A stretch of DNA of 18,754 nt, taken from CAZTDD01 sp964612675. Lineage in GTDB: Bacteria > Hinthialibacterota > Hinthialibacteria > Hinthialibacterales > JAKPRU01. How positions within the stretch are numbered: the stretch's first letter is position 1; every line of letters begins with the position of its first letter. Below, one piece after another: positions 5,970 to 14,834 of this stretch. The notes beneath the pieces were generated by a model. The model did no database searches, was not told the DNA's origin, and saw only the letters and a program-made list of their open reading frames with translations. Made by a program: the position numbers and the translations under genes. The stretch is from assembly GCA_964612675.1 (NCBI GenBank), contig CAZTDD010000131.1, positions 1 to 18,754 on the forward strand. The letters are read 5' to 3'.

Positions 5970-8900
5970 ATGACTACGCACAGCCGACGTTCTATACAAC
6001 GCTATGACGCAGCCTGCGGTTTCCGGCGGGCGAGGCGTGAATCCGAACGCGGCATTGCCTTGCTGACGGTATTGGCTCTTTTGACCGTGTTCGGGCTGGT
6101 TCTGCTCGGATTTACCTACTCGCTCCGGTTGGAAGAGCAGACTGTGTTGAATTACACACAGACCACGCAGGTAACCGAAGCCGCGGAGGCCGGCGTTCAA
6201 GGCGGTCTTTCCGTGCTGGAGAACAACCTCAATCCGCGTCAGGGCAAATACTTGCTTGGCAAAAAGCAGCCGCAATATGTTTCGCGGAACGATCCCGCCC
6301 TGAAAACGGGACTTTCCGGTGTGCTCTCCAACGACACGACCTTCGACGCGCGAAGCGCACGGTATAACCCCTTGGCGCTCCCCATGGCACGGCAGCGGGG
6401 CGGACGTGGCGGTTCCGGTTCTCTACCATCCGCCAGCCCGCTCGGGATCGATGAAGATCCGCCCGGAGATACCACCGGCGCTACCGGAGGACGCGGAGGA
6501 GTCGCCGCGGACGGTCAGCCGGGATTCGCCGGCGTCGACGACAACCTCGACGGTGCGGTCGACAACTCTGAGGCAAACGATGACGACGAGGACGGATACG
6601 TGGACGAAGATCCACTGAACTCCCGCCGGGACGGAATGCTCTTCCCGCAAGGGACGGGCTTTGACGAAGACGGCGATGCTACGGGCGTCTTTGATGAAGC
6701 CGGCAAAATAAATATCAACTTCGCAGGGAACAACAGCAGCGGAGAAGAGAGATACTCCTATGGCGAAGGCGTAAGCCCATTCGAGCTGGATCTGGAAGTC
6801 TTCTTGTATGGCCGCATGATCGACAGAGCGGACGACATGGCCGCGAAGATTGTCAATTACCGCCAGGGAGACGTGGACGGCGGAGGAAGCAACTATGCGG
6901 CACCCGGCGAAACCGGCGAAGACGATGATGGGGATAATGATATTCTCATCAAACAAGTAAAACCCATTGAAGACGTTTTTCAAGATTTGACCACGGAAAG
7001 CGATTACCCACTACATATAGTGGTTGGCAACGGAATAGACGACGATCATGACGGGTTGATTGACGAGGAAGACGAAAACTACATCGGCGCGTCCAACTTC
7101 CTGGCACAGGGCCAACCGAATAATCGGATTCCTTCTCCCGCTGAGTTAAGCGAGCAGGAAATCCTCGAATTTCGACTTGGCGACCGGATCGATAACGACG
7201 GCGACGGTGTCATCGATGAACCCGATGAAGGAATCGATGAACCGGACGAGTTCAATCCGGACTTCCCGATGGGTGACGATCGTCCGTTCGCTACGTTGGA
7301 CGAGATTACCTTGCTGGATAATGTAGGGGAAATCTCGCTGACGAAGATCCGGCATTTCGCAACCGTTTACTCTGAAGCGGATCAGATTTCTCCTTCGTTG
7401 AGTACAAAAGACTCCGACTTCCTTCGATTGAATCCGAATCTCCTGTCGAACTGGGTGGCCCGAGACACGGAAAGCTACGTTTCCGAGTTTCAGTACGCAC
7501 CGAAGCTGAACGTTGAAGACTTTTACTCGCTCCACGTAGACAATGACGGCGACTGGCAGGCAATGGGCGAAGGACCCGGAAACGGTCTCAACGAACGGGG
7601 CGATGGCTTGATGGATGCCGAGCTGGGAGATGGGATTAATGCCATCGACGATGATGGGGATGGTTTTATCGACGAGCCGAGCGATGATTGGGACGGAAAT
7701 GGGTATCCCAGTGCCGACTTCGATCGGTACGGTGAGTCGGACGTCGGTGCTCCCTATTACTTAGGAAACAATCAGGATGACGATCGCGACGGTCAAACCG
7801 ACGAGGGGGACAACCAGGATGAACGAGAAGGCAGGTCGCTGCGGGCGGTCGGAGAGTCCGACCAGGGCCGCCCCCGTTTCGAGACCAGCTCTGAGCTGCT
7901 GGCCGGATTGGTTCAGGAAGGGAACGGAGCGGACGATGACGGCGATAACTTGATCGATGACACCGGTGATTTCAACGGCGACTGGATGTTGACCTACGAT
8001 CCCGAGTGGCACGTCAACGAAGATCCCCACGGCGATGCGAACGGGGACGGCTATCCGGGAGTCGGCGCTCCGGCGGACAGCAAAGAGAGCACCGACGAAG
8101 GGGACCTCGTCGAGGACCGCCGCGCGTCCACGCTCCGTGCCAAAAGCGCCAATGACCGGCTGACCTCTTTTGCGGATGACGACGGCGATGGATTTGCAGA
8201 TTTTCGCGATCCGCAGGTTATCGCCGCGATGTATCGAGCGGATGCCGACCTGGTCGACAACGACAACGACGGCGAAGTCGATGAACCGGGCGAGCGCTAT
8301 GTAGCTGCGTGGGATGATGACGAAGACGGAAAGATGGACGAAGATCCGCCGGAGTTCCAGTTTATTCTAAATCTTGCGGACTATATCGACCAGCCGATTC
8401 CCGCACCGATCACGGGGGACCCGGACGTACAACAGGTACTTGGCTTGGATGAACGTCGACTTGTTCTCTCCGACGCTCCCACTGTCCGCATATTCGAGCG
8501 CGGGATTACTTCATCGCGTCAAAGGGCATTGGAGACACATCCCCAGTTTCTCGCGGGTCCGAATCGTCAGCAGGACGCCCGTCTGGAAAACGAAATGGAG
8601 CTGCTGCTCCCCAATCCGCCACAGACGACCAATGCTGTGGCCTACCGAGGAGTGGAAGGCATTCGGATCAACGAAATCATGGCCAAGCCGATGATTCGGC
8701 TGGAGGCCGAAGACGTTCTTCAGCACTTTCGGCCCGGTCAAACCGGCGTTGCGATCCCGAAACCCGGCCAGTTCCGAGTTACCGACGGACTTACCGACGA
8801 CGGCGAGTTTGGGATCCAAGCCGGAACGGTGTATGCCGACACAAATTGGGGAGCCCCCGATTCGATCATTTTCCGGCCGCGCGGCCTCCGAGGAACAACA

Positions 8901-11900
8901 CTTCCTATCCCGCCGTACAGCCAGGTACCGGGTCTTTACGACTCGTTGGCGCCGAGTTTGGTTTTCGCTGTAACCAACAGCGCTGAAGCACCTACATTGC
9001 AGGATCCTCAGAATCAACAAAACCAAGGTCAGCCACAAACACCTGAGCCTGAAACGGCCTCATGGATGTTCAACAACATCCCGCCTGGTGTCTATGACGT
9101 TGTCTTGTATCTCGATCCTTCCGATAAACTGCGCGGCGAAGTCCAGTACTTTATCAACGGTGTCGAGGTACCGATGCGCTCGGACTTCTACTTCCAGGAT
9201 CCGAGTGTCGAATTTGGAACGGACCCGGATAAGCTTAAGCCGATCCTTCCGGTCGGACACGGTGGAACTACCGGACTGGCGTTGAATCGAATGGCCGGCT
9301 ACACAGCGAAACTACCGCCGGAATATGTGCGCGTCCTCGAAAGTGGCGTCCGTCAACAGATCGCGGCGGCGGCAGCAAACCTGGCCGGTGGCGGCGGTTG
9401 GCAGGCGGTTCTTGCCGCGAACCCGCATTTCATGCTCGCACAGGCTTACAACAACCGATTCCTGCTTCCGAACTTCCAACCCGCACCAGCTGCAGGCGCA
9501 CAGCCTCAACCGGGTCAGCAGAACATGGCGGCTCCGTCGCTCTTGCGACTGCCTTACCGCCTGTATCCTCTGGACCCCACCTACCGCGTCGCTGTCAACA
9601 GCGGCCAGTTGGAAGTTCGAATCAAGGCAAATGTTCCTCTGACAGGTCATTACACTACCACGTTCGATCGCATCGAATTGATCAACCTGTCGGCGCAGTA
9701 TCTGGAACTGGTTAACCTGACACCGGACAACATCGATCTGAGCGGGTATACATTGTCGACACCTTACGGAAAATACGTCTTCCAAACCGTGAACGGTGTC
9801 AAACCGATTATCCCGCGAATCAAGCCTTTGTTCGAAGAAGACGACGGGCGCGAAGACGCCTTGGACAACGGGATTCCTCTACCCGGGCGGCCTTGGGATC
9901 GTGCCGCTTATCCGCGAGCTCGTGGCGGATTGTCCGGTCGTGATCGCGATCAGGAAGACAGGAGATTGGATAACAACTTCCTTCTGGTTGTTCATGACCG
10001 ACGCGGGTTCCTGCAATGGGCGGAAGCCAATTATCCAGCACTTCCTCCCGGCGTCCCTGTACTGGAACTCCCGAGAGTCGATGATCCATTACTCGACCCG
10101 TCGTATAACAACGATCCCGCTGGTCCGTCCTACGCCGAGCGGGCAACCTTCAAGCTGGTTGACCGCGAAAACGATATCCTGACGGACAATTACGATAAGA
10201 AAACCATTCGACTGATCGATCCTGCAGGAAACGAGATCGATCAAATGGAATATCGAACAACATTTAATAATCTTGTCGTGGACGTGCCGGGCAATTACAT
10301 CCAACTGCCACCCGATCCGACAAACCAGGGTGAGGGTCCGCTGTGGGAAATTCGAACATTGGATGTTGTCGCTCTCCCCGGCTATCGCGGTATGGAGTCG
10401 TTCGAGCGCTCCGATCCGACGCAGGTCGTTACCGAAGACCGCCCGGACCGTGATGTCATGAACAAACGATTCACACCGACTTTCCGACTTCTCGCTCGGG
10501 ACGCTGCGGTAGAGACTTTCGCGGTTCGGCCCGGTCAGGAAGAATCGGATCCGCTGACAGTAACACTGTATGGGAACCGAAAGATGACGGCCCAACCGGG
10601 GCTGGTGATCCCCGAGAATCCTGCCACCGAGCTGGATGACCGCCGGTTCACAGGGGGCTGGGATTTTGTGGGCGACGCGCCGGATCCCGGCGCGACTGGA
10701 CAAGACCCCGAAGGAAATCCCTGGGGCGGCCCGGTTCGTTCACCTGAATTCGGGACAAGCGATGAGTTCAGATGGATGGCGGGCGGTTTCGAAAACTATA
10801 TGCATGCCCAAGATCCTCTGGACTTCCCGGTCACCAACCGACCCTACCCCGGCGACGTCGTACGGTATACCTGGACGATGGGACTGCGGGAGTTAATCCG
10901 TGCCGGATTCGATCCGGACGTTGACGACCAGTTAACTCTTCGCGTGCGCGGAAAACCGCAGAGCAACAACACTCAGCTTCCACAGATTGTGGGCGAAGTT
11001 TTGACAAAACCGCTCGTAGAGATTGTGAATCCAGGTAATGAACGAAAAGCCGGCATCTACCGCGATCCACAGGCGATTGCGAACCCGCAGAACCCCTTCG
11101 CGTTCGATGTATTCACGAAACTACGTGACGGTGACACAGCCTTTACAATCGACCTTCGAGAGAATTTTGACGATCTGTACCAGGATCTTCTTGAAGGCGA
11201 TGGAGACGAACCGCTCATTACAATCAACTTGATCATGCGGAAGACGACACCGGATCTGCCGGTCATGTATGACAATTATTTCTTCTACGCCGTAGAACTC
11301 TGTGGCCGGGGCCGAGACGATTTCAGAGAAAACCAGCGCATGGCCTTGATCGCCGGAACGCCCGGTGCGATGAACCCGGGATGGGTTCCCGCCTATCCGA
11401 GACGACGACGTCTGATCGATTCCCCGAACCAGCGCGACGAGTATGATATCGTCGACAATACGCCCTTTATCAAGAACGGACTCCTCGCTACACCCGGCGA
11501 AATCTCCCGGATTATGACCGGCAATCGATTCGAGACGATCAATGGGCCAATCATTGCGCAACGTCTCGAAGAGATGACGATTTACCGAGGAGACTTCGAC
11601 TCGAACGCAGAACTTGCTCGGAGGATGCTTCCAAGCGATGAAGGCGACCTGGAGCGATTGGTCCTGGCACAACGGGAACGTCTGGATCAGTACGAAAACC
11701 AGTATTCTCCCCTGTATAGTATGGTCACAACCAGCGACTCAGCCTACAGCCAGGGACTGGTTAACGTCAACACCGCTATTCGTGAGGTGCTCGCCGCATT
11801 GCCGGCTGCACCCCGTCCCCGCAACGATCCTTCTGAAATCATGGATCTGAAAGATCGTTTCGACTTCAACACCCTGGTAGCCGATTTTATTATCGAGGGG

Positions 11901-12515
11901 CGAAACCCTCTCGGGCGCGATCAACAATTCGGCTTGGCCGAGGTCGACGACGATCTTTCCGAACAAGGATCGGAAGACGATGCGATCGAGTTCAAATTGC
12001 CGAGTGTGGGCCGTAGCCTCGAGTCGTTGAAGAAATTCTCCTCAACGGCAAAACGAAACAACGTTCCTGCTATTGAGGATATCCTGAAGGACGAAACGCT
12101 GGGGCTTCAAGATGTACAGGAACGACGCGTGAGCAACGTAGACGATATATTCGCCTCGACGGTCGTCAGCTGGCCTGATGACGGTCCGTATGAGGATATC
12201 AGTCGGTTGCTCAGCGATATTGCCCACATGAAGCGACGTGATCGAATGGCGACCGCGGTGCGCCGCGACCTGGACCGAACCAATGATGGTCTTCGGGACG
12301 GTGCGGGCGATTTGCGAGAGCGCCTCAATCAGAGACTGGGGCTGAATGGTGAGGATGCTCTTACGCCACGAGACATGGAAGAGATGATGAATCGGCTCTC
12401 GGCGATGGTGACCGTGCGGTCACGCGTGTTCAGTGTCCTGACCGGTGGTAAAGCGCTGGCCCCTGACGGCAATGTCGCTGCGTCGCGCCGATTCGAAAGT
12501 GTGTACCGTCGATGA
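5970..12515 (+). CDS. gspK: Giant GspK/PilX-like pseudopilin with acidic repeats and lamin-tail-like region
   Basis: The product has 2,181 residues, against about 300-350 for ordinary GspK. ERG|IALLTVLALLTVFGLVLLGF (28-48) is a GspK/PilX-type N-terminus without Glu at mature position 5. A first GspK-like part contains DEAGKININ (242-250) and RPFATLDEITLL (438-449). Thirteen or more acidic motifs lie between about 188 and 792. IRINEIMAKP (898-907) and YLELVNLTPDNIDLSGYTLS (1244-1263) look like lamin-tail domain strands. Between them WMFNNIPPGVYDVVLYL (1032-1048) resembles a golvesin-like beta domain. The C-terminus returns to GspK sequence: GLVNVNTAIREVLAALP (1929-1945) and MVTVRSRVFSV (near 2145). 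ATG 5970 has GAGGA five bases upstream; TTG 5940 and ATG 5958 are possible. GspK caps the pseudopilus tip through GspI and GspJ, and both types are encoded just upstream. Adhesion or matrix binding is inferred. Confidence 0.85.
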   Translation: MTTHSRRSIQRYDAACGFRRARRESERGIALLTVLALLTVFGLVLLGFTYSLRLEEQTVLNYTQTTQVTEAAEAGVQGGLSVLENNLNPRQGKYLLGKKQPQYVSRNDPALKTGLSGVLSNDTTFDARSARYNPLALPMARQRGGRGGSGSLPSASPLGIDEDPPGDTTGATGGRGGVAADGQPGFAGVDDNLDGAVDNSEANDDDEDGYVDEDPLNSRRDGMLFPQGTGFDEDGDATGVFDEAGKININFAGNNSSGEERYSYGEGVSPFELDLEVFLYGRMIDRADDMAAKIVNYRQGDVDGGGSNYAAPGETGEDDDGDNDILIKQVKPIEDVFQDLTTESDYPLHIVVGNGIDDDHDGLIDEEDENYIGASNFLAQGQPNNRIPSPAELSEQEILEFRLGDRIDNDGDGVIDEPDEGIDEPDEFNPDFPMGDDRPFATLDEITLLDNVGEISLTKIRHFATVYSEADQISPSLSTKDSDFLRLNPNLLSNWVARDTESYVSEFQYAPKLNVEDFYSLHVDNDGDWQAMGEGPGNGLNERGDGLMDAELGDGINAIDDDGDGFIDEPSDDWDGNGYPSADFDRYGESDVGAPYYLGNNQDDDRDGQTDEGDNQDEREGRSLRAVGESDQGRPRFETSSELLAGLVQEGNGADDDGDNLIDDTGDFNGDWMLTYDPEWHVNEDPHGDANGDGYPGVGAPADSKESTDEGDLVEDRRASTLRAKSANDRLTSFADDDGDGFADFRDPQVIAAMYRADADLVDNDNDGEVDEPGERYVAAWDDDEDGKMDEDPPEFQFILNLADYIDQPIPAPITGDPDVQQVLGLDERRLVLSDAPTVRIFERGITSSRQRALETHPQFLAGPNRQQDARLENEMELLLPNPPQTTNAVAYRGVEGIRINEIMAKPMIRLEAEDVLQHFRPGQTGVAIPKPGQFRVTDGLTDDGEFGIQAGTVYADTNWGAPDSIIFRPRGLRGTTLPIPPYSQVPGLYDSLAPSLVFAVTNSAEAPTLQDPQNQQNQGQPQTPEPETASWMFNNIPPGVYDVVLYLDPSDKLRGEVQYFINGVEVPMRSDFYFQDPSVEFGTDPDKLKPILPVGHGGTTGLALNRMAGYTAKLPPEYVRVLESGVRQQIAAAAANLAGGGGWQAVLAANPHFMLAQAYNNRFLLPNFQPAPAAGAQPQPGQQNMAAPSLLRLPYRLYPLDPTYRVAVNSGQLEVRIKANVPLTGHYTTTFDRIELINLSAQYLELVNLTPDNIDLSGYTLSTPYGKYVFQTVNGVKPIIPRIKPLFEEDDGREDALDNGIPLPGRPWDRAAYPRARGGLSGRDRDQEDRRLDNNFLLVVHDRRGFLQWAEANYPALPPGVPVLELPRVDDPLLDPSYNNDPAGPSYAERATFKLVDRENDILTDNYDKKTIRLIDPAGNEIDQMEYRTTFNNLVVDVPGNYIQLPPDPTNQGEGPLWEIRTLDVVALPGYRGMESFERSDPTQVVTEDRPDRDVMNKRFTPTFRLLARDAAVETFAVRPGQEESDPLTVTLYGNRKMTAQPGLVIPENPATELDDRRFTGGWDFVGDAPDPGATGQDPEGNPWGGPVRSPEFGTSDEFRWMAGGFENYMHAQDPLDFPVTNRPYPGDVVRYTWTMGLRELIRAGFDPDVDDQLTLRVRGKPQSNNTQLPQIVGEVLTKPLVEIVNPGNERKAGIYRDPQAIANPQNPFAFDVFTKLRDGDTAFTIDLRENFDDLYQDLLEGDGDEPLITINLIMRKTTPDLPVMYDNYFFYAVELCGRGRDDFRENQRMALIAGTPGAMNPGWVPAYPRRRRLIDSPNQRDEYDIVDNTPFIKNGLLATPGEISRIMTGNRFETINGPIIAQRLEEMTIYRGDFDSNAELARRMLPSDEGDLERLVLAQRERLDQYENQYSPLYSMVTTSDSAYSQGLVNVNTAIREVLAALPAAPRPRNDPSEIMDLKDRFDFNTLVADFIIEGRNPLGRDQQFGLAEVDDDLSEQGSEDDAIEFKLPSVGRSLESLKKFSSTAKRNNVPAIEDILKDETLGLQDVQERRVSNVDDIFASTVVSWPDDGPYEDISRLLSDIAHMKRRDRMATAVRRDLDRTNDGLRDGAGDLRERLNQRLGLNGEDALTPRDMEEMMNRLSAMVTVRSRVFSVLTGGKALAPDGNVAASRRFESVYRR

Positions 12516-12554
12516 ATCGATGGTCGGGAAATCTCGGAAGTGCCTTGAAAAGAG

Positions 12555-12625
12555 GGGGCGTGTGCCCTGCGATTGCCCGAACCCATAATGGCAGGCCAGG
12601 GGCGTAAACCAGGGCAACGCGCCCC
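12555..12625. repeat. Imperfect long inverted repeat after the GspK-like gene
   Basis: GGGGCGTGTGCCCTG (12555-12569) pairs imperfectly with CAGGGCAACGCGCCCC (12610-12625). A second perfect hairpin, CGGTTG-TCAC-CAACCG (12647-12662), lies just downstream. No T-run follows the large stem, so a classical terminator is not supported. It could be another dispersed palindromic repeat or an mRNA-processing structure. The remaining 200-bp gap has no convincing gene. Confidence 0.55.
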
Positions 12626-12717
12626 ACTCGATACGAACGGAAGAAACGGTTGTCACCAACCGATAGAAAAAGAGTATTGCAGGAATGAATAGAGATCAAG
12701 CCTCAAGGAGAGGTCCA

Positions 12718-13968
12718 ATGCTTACCGCAAGATTGTTTATCCTACTGACGTTCGCGATAGCGCTCGGCGGGATCCTGTTATCCGATCCCGTCCCCGCTTC
12801 CGCCCAAGCCGGCTACTCCGTACTTGATAATGGAACATTCGACGAAGGGGGAACAAACTTCCCACCTCTCGGATGGCAGAGAGGACGACGCGTTCAAGAC
12901 CCTCGATCGACTGACGGAGACGGGTGGGTCGGCGAAATCCGTGGCCCGGCCGGCATCATGTACCAAACTCTCGATATCGCTGAAGCCGGCGGTGTTGTCG
13001 GATTGGGACGAGGCCAGCTGACCATTCAATTTGATATCGTCGAGCCGCAGACCGGCAACAGCGGTCTGATTGTGTCCTTCGGCGGAAAGGTATTCGAGGC
13101 GGACGAACATCGTTCGCCCACAAATCCGCAGCACGTCTTTATCCGTGTCAGAGTCTACGATTTCGCTCTTCTACCGGATCGGACGCTCAGTTTCCAGGTA
13201 AAACGGCCTGGACGAGTCCGCGTTGACCGCATCAGCGCTAGATACTCGCCCAGCGGCGACGATGAAGGCAATGTTATTCCGGAACCGACACCGGATTTCG
13301 CGGCGATCCGACCGCTCGGATCGTTGGGGCAATACCCATCCTATTACCCGTACCCCCAACCTACACCCGCACCGGTGTCCGGCTTGGATACGGACTCCAT
13401 TCGTGTATCGATAAACCCACCGATCCTCTACGTTTCTCCGTCCATTACTCGCGCAGGCGATATGGACAGCGGAACCAGCCGAGCCGCAATTTACCTGGAA
13501 GTGGTTAAGAAGGACGGCACTCGATTGACCGCGCAGGAGGCGGCCGACAAGGACGCGCGCGTTTATTTCGAGTTTGTCCAAAATGATGGGTCGGGGTATT
13601 TGAGCGAAGAAGGCGAAAACGGGAACCCCAGACAGCTGAATGCGTCATCCGGAGTTGAGCTTGCGGACTATCTAATGGGCGCCTCGAAAGATCAGCAAAA
13701 CAACATCGATCCGAAACAGCTGTACTTCGTACCGGTTCAGGTGAAAGACGCGGAGGTACGCATTCTCGCACGTGTCGAAGCGGAAATGCCGCGCGATAAT
13801 AGTCCTGCCGCAGCCCCTGGACAGGCCGTCGAGGATATGGATCTTGAGATTTCGAAGATCATTCCGATTTCGGTTCGTGTAGCGCCTGGTACCTCGACAA
13901 AGGGAACCCGAGAGGTCCGTGGACTGGCGCCTGCCGGACGCGGCACTCAGATTCTTATCGAACGGTAA
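12718..13968 (+). CDS. Secreted protein of unknown function, beta-rich, last gene of the pseudopilin cluster
   Basis: I do not recognise a named family. The 416-residue product has a clear signal peptide (MLTARLFILLTFAIALGG, cleavage expected after SAQA at 31). Residues about 33-166 begin VLDNGTFDEGG...GWQRG and continue with alternating strands, in the manner of jelly-roll carbohydrate-binding modules. A Pro/Tyr-rich linker (about 178-210) leads to a second region (217-404) with YLEVVKKDGTRLTAQEAADKDARVYFEF, which resembles bacterial Ig-like (invasin-type) repeats. ATG 12718 is chosen because AAGGAG lies seven bases upstream; an ATG at 12685 has AGGA touching it and would add 11 residues. 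It lies 202 bases after the GspK-like gene and before a terminator, so it is probably co-transcribed. It may be a partner or substrate of the pilus tip; this is inference from position and export signal. Confidence 0.75.
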   Translation: MLTARLFILLTFAIALGGILLSDPVPASAQAGYSVLDNGTFDEGGTNFPPLGWQRGRRVQDPRSTDGDGWVGEIRGPAGIMYQTLDIAEAGGVVGLGRGQLTIQFDIVEPQTGNSGLIVSFGGKVFEADEHRSPTNPQHVFIRVRVYDFALLPDRTLSFQVKRPGRVRVDRISARYSPSGDDEGNVIPEPTPDFAAIRPLGSLGQYPSYYPYPQPTPAPVSGLDTDSIRVSINPPILYVSPSITRAGDMDSGTSRAAIYLEVVKKDGTRLTAQEAADKDARVYFEFVQNDGSGYLSEEGENGNPRQLNASSGVELADYLMGASKDQQNNIDPKQLYFVPVQVKDAEVRILARVEAEMPRDNSPAAAPGQAVEDMDLEISKIIPISVRVAPGTSTKGTREVRGLAPAGRGTQILIER

Positions 13969-14001
13969 TATTGGAGCGGTTCAGCCCAAACACACTTATC
14001 G

Positions 14002-14038
14002 ACCGGAGCAGTTCATTTTGCTGCTCCGGTTTTTCTGT
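14002..14038 (+). terminator. Rho-independent terminator of the + strand cluster
   Basis: ACCGGAGCAG (14002-14011) and CTGCTCCGGT (14021-14030) form a perfect 10-bp stem with a 9-nt loop, followed by TTTTTCTGT. It lies 33 bases after the stop of the secreted-protein gene and just before the convergent fetB-like stop. The - strand side has no T-run after the stem, so it should act mainly on + strand transcripts. Confidence 0.9.
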
Positions 14039-14045
14039 CCAGAGG

Positions 14046-14831
14046 TCAACCGACACCCAGCAGCTGTTCCCGCTCCGAAAAATAGCTGCGGGAGACCAGT
14101 AAAGACGTCAGCAGACAAGCCGTCATAACAACGAACGGAATCATATACATGATAATCGTCTGATACCGCCCCGCCGCTACCGGCGACTGTCCCGCCATCA
14201 GCAGCCCGCCCATAATCCCGGGAATCTGGACAAGGCCTGTAAGCATCATCGTATTGATCGTCGGAATGAGTGCCGTGCGAATTGTTGTCTGCAGATAGGG
14301 TTGAATGGCGCGATAAGGCGGGGCTCCAAGCGCAAGAGCCGCCTCGACTCGTTCACGATGCGCACGAATATCGCCCGCCATACGGTTGACCGCCAGAGCC
14401 GCCCCGTTGGCCGCATTTCCAATGACCATTCCCGCAAGCGGTATGAAGTAATGCGGCAAGCGAAACGGGTCTCCTCGAAAGATCCCTGCGAACAAAAATG
14501 TCAACACAATGGTAACCGCAACGTTCAAGGAAACCCACAGGCTCAAAACGAGCTTTGTGTCCATCGTCTCCTGACGCCGCGCCGCCTCGATTGAAGCAAT
14601 AATGATCATGCATTCGAGGAGTAAGAGCATCGCTGGGGGACTTTCGAGCTGAAAAACATACTTCAGAACATACCCGAGCAGCGTGAGCTGAATGAAAACC
14701 CGTATGGATGCGACAAAAAACAAGCGCTCCAATTTCAGGCCAAATCCATATGAGAGGGCGAGCACACCGCCGATAAACACAAATCCTGTCAAAACCTGGA
14801 GAATGCTAAGGTCGAGAAACGGAAGTTGCAT
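14046..14831 (-). CDS. fetB: FetB-type (UPF0014) ABC transporter permease
   Basis: The 261-residue integral membrane protein has about seven hydrophobic segments. It carries family-typical stretches: RVFIQLTLLGYVLKYVF near residue 45, AGMVIGNAANGAALAVNRM at about 134-152, then EAALALGAPPYRAIQPYLQTTIRTALIPTINTMMLTGLVQIPGIMGGLLMAGQSP. This matches the UPF0014/FetB family, whose E. coli member forms an ABC exporter with FetA linked to iron homeostasis. It starts three bases after the stop of the ATPase gene, with AGGAGAG inside the end of that gene, so the two are translationally coupled and form one transporter. The substrate here is not shown by the sequence. Confidence 0.9.
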   Translation of the reverse strand: MQLPFLDLSILQVLTGFVFIGGVLALSYGFGLKLERLFFVASIRVFIQLTLLGYVLKYVFQLESPPAMLLLLECMIIIASIEAARRQETMDTKLVLSLWVSLNVAVTIVLTFLFAGIFRGDPFRLPHYFIPLAGMVIGNAANGAALAVNRMAGDIRAHRERVEAALALGAPPYRAIQPYLQTTIRTALIPTINTMMLTGLVQIPGIMGGLLMAGQSPVAAGRYQTIIMYMIPFVVMTACLLTSLLVSRSYFSEREQLLGVG

Positions 14832-14834
14832 GAA

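Noticed and set aside
14002..14038. Bidirectional terminator also serving fetB
   Set aside because: Read on the - strand the stem is not followed by a T-run.
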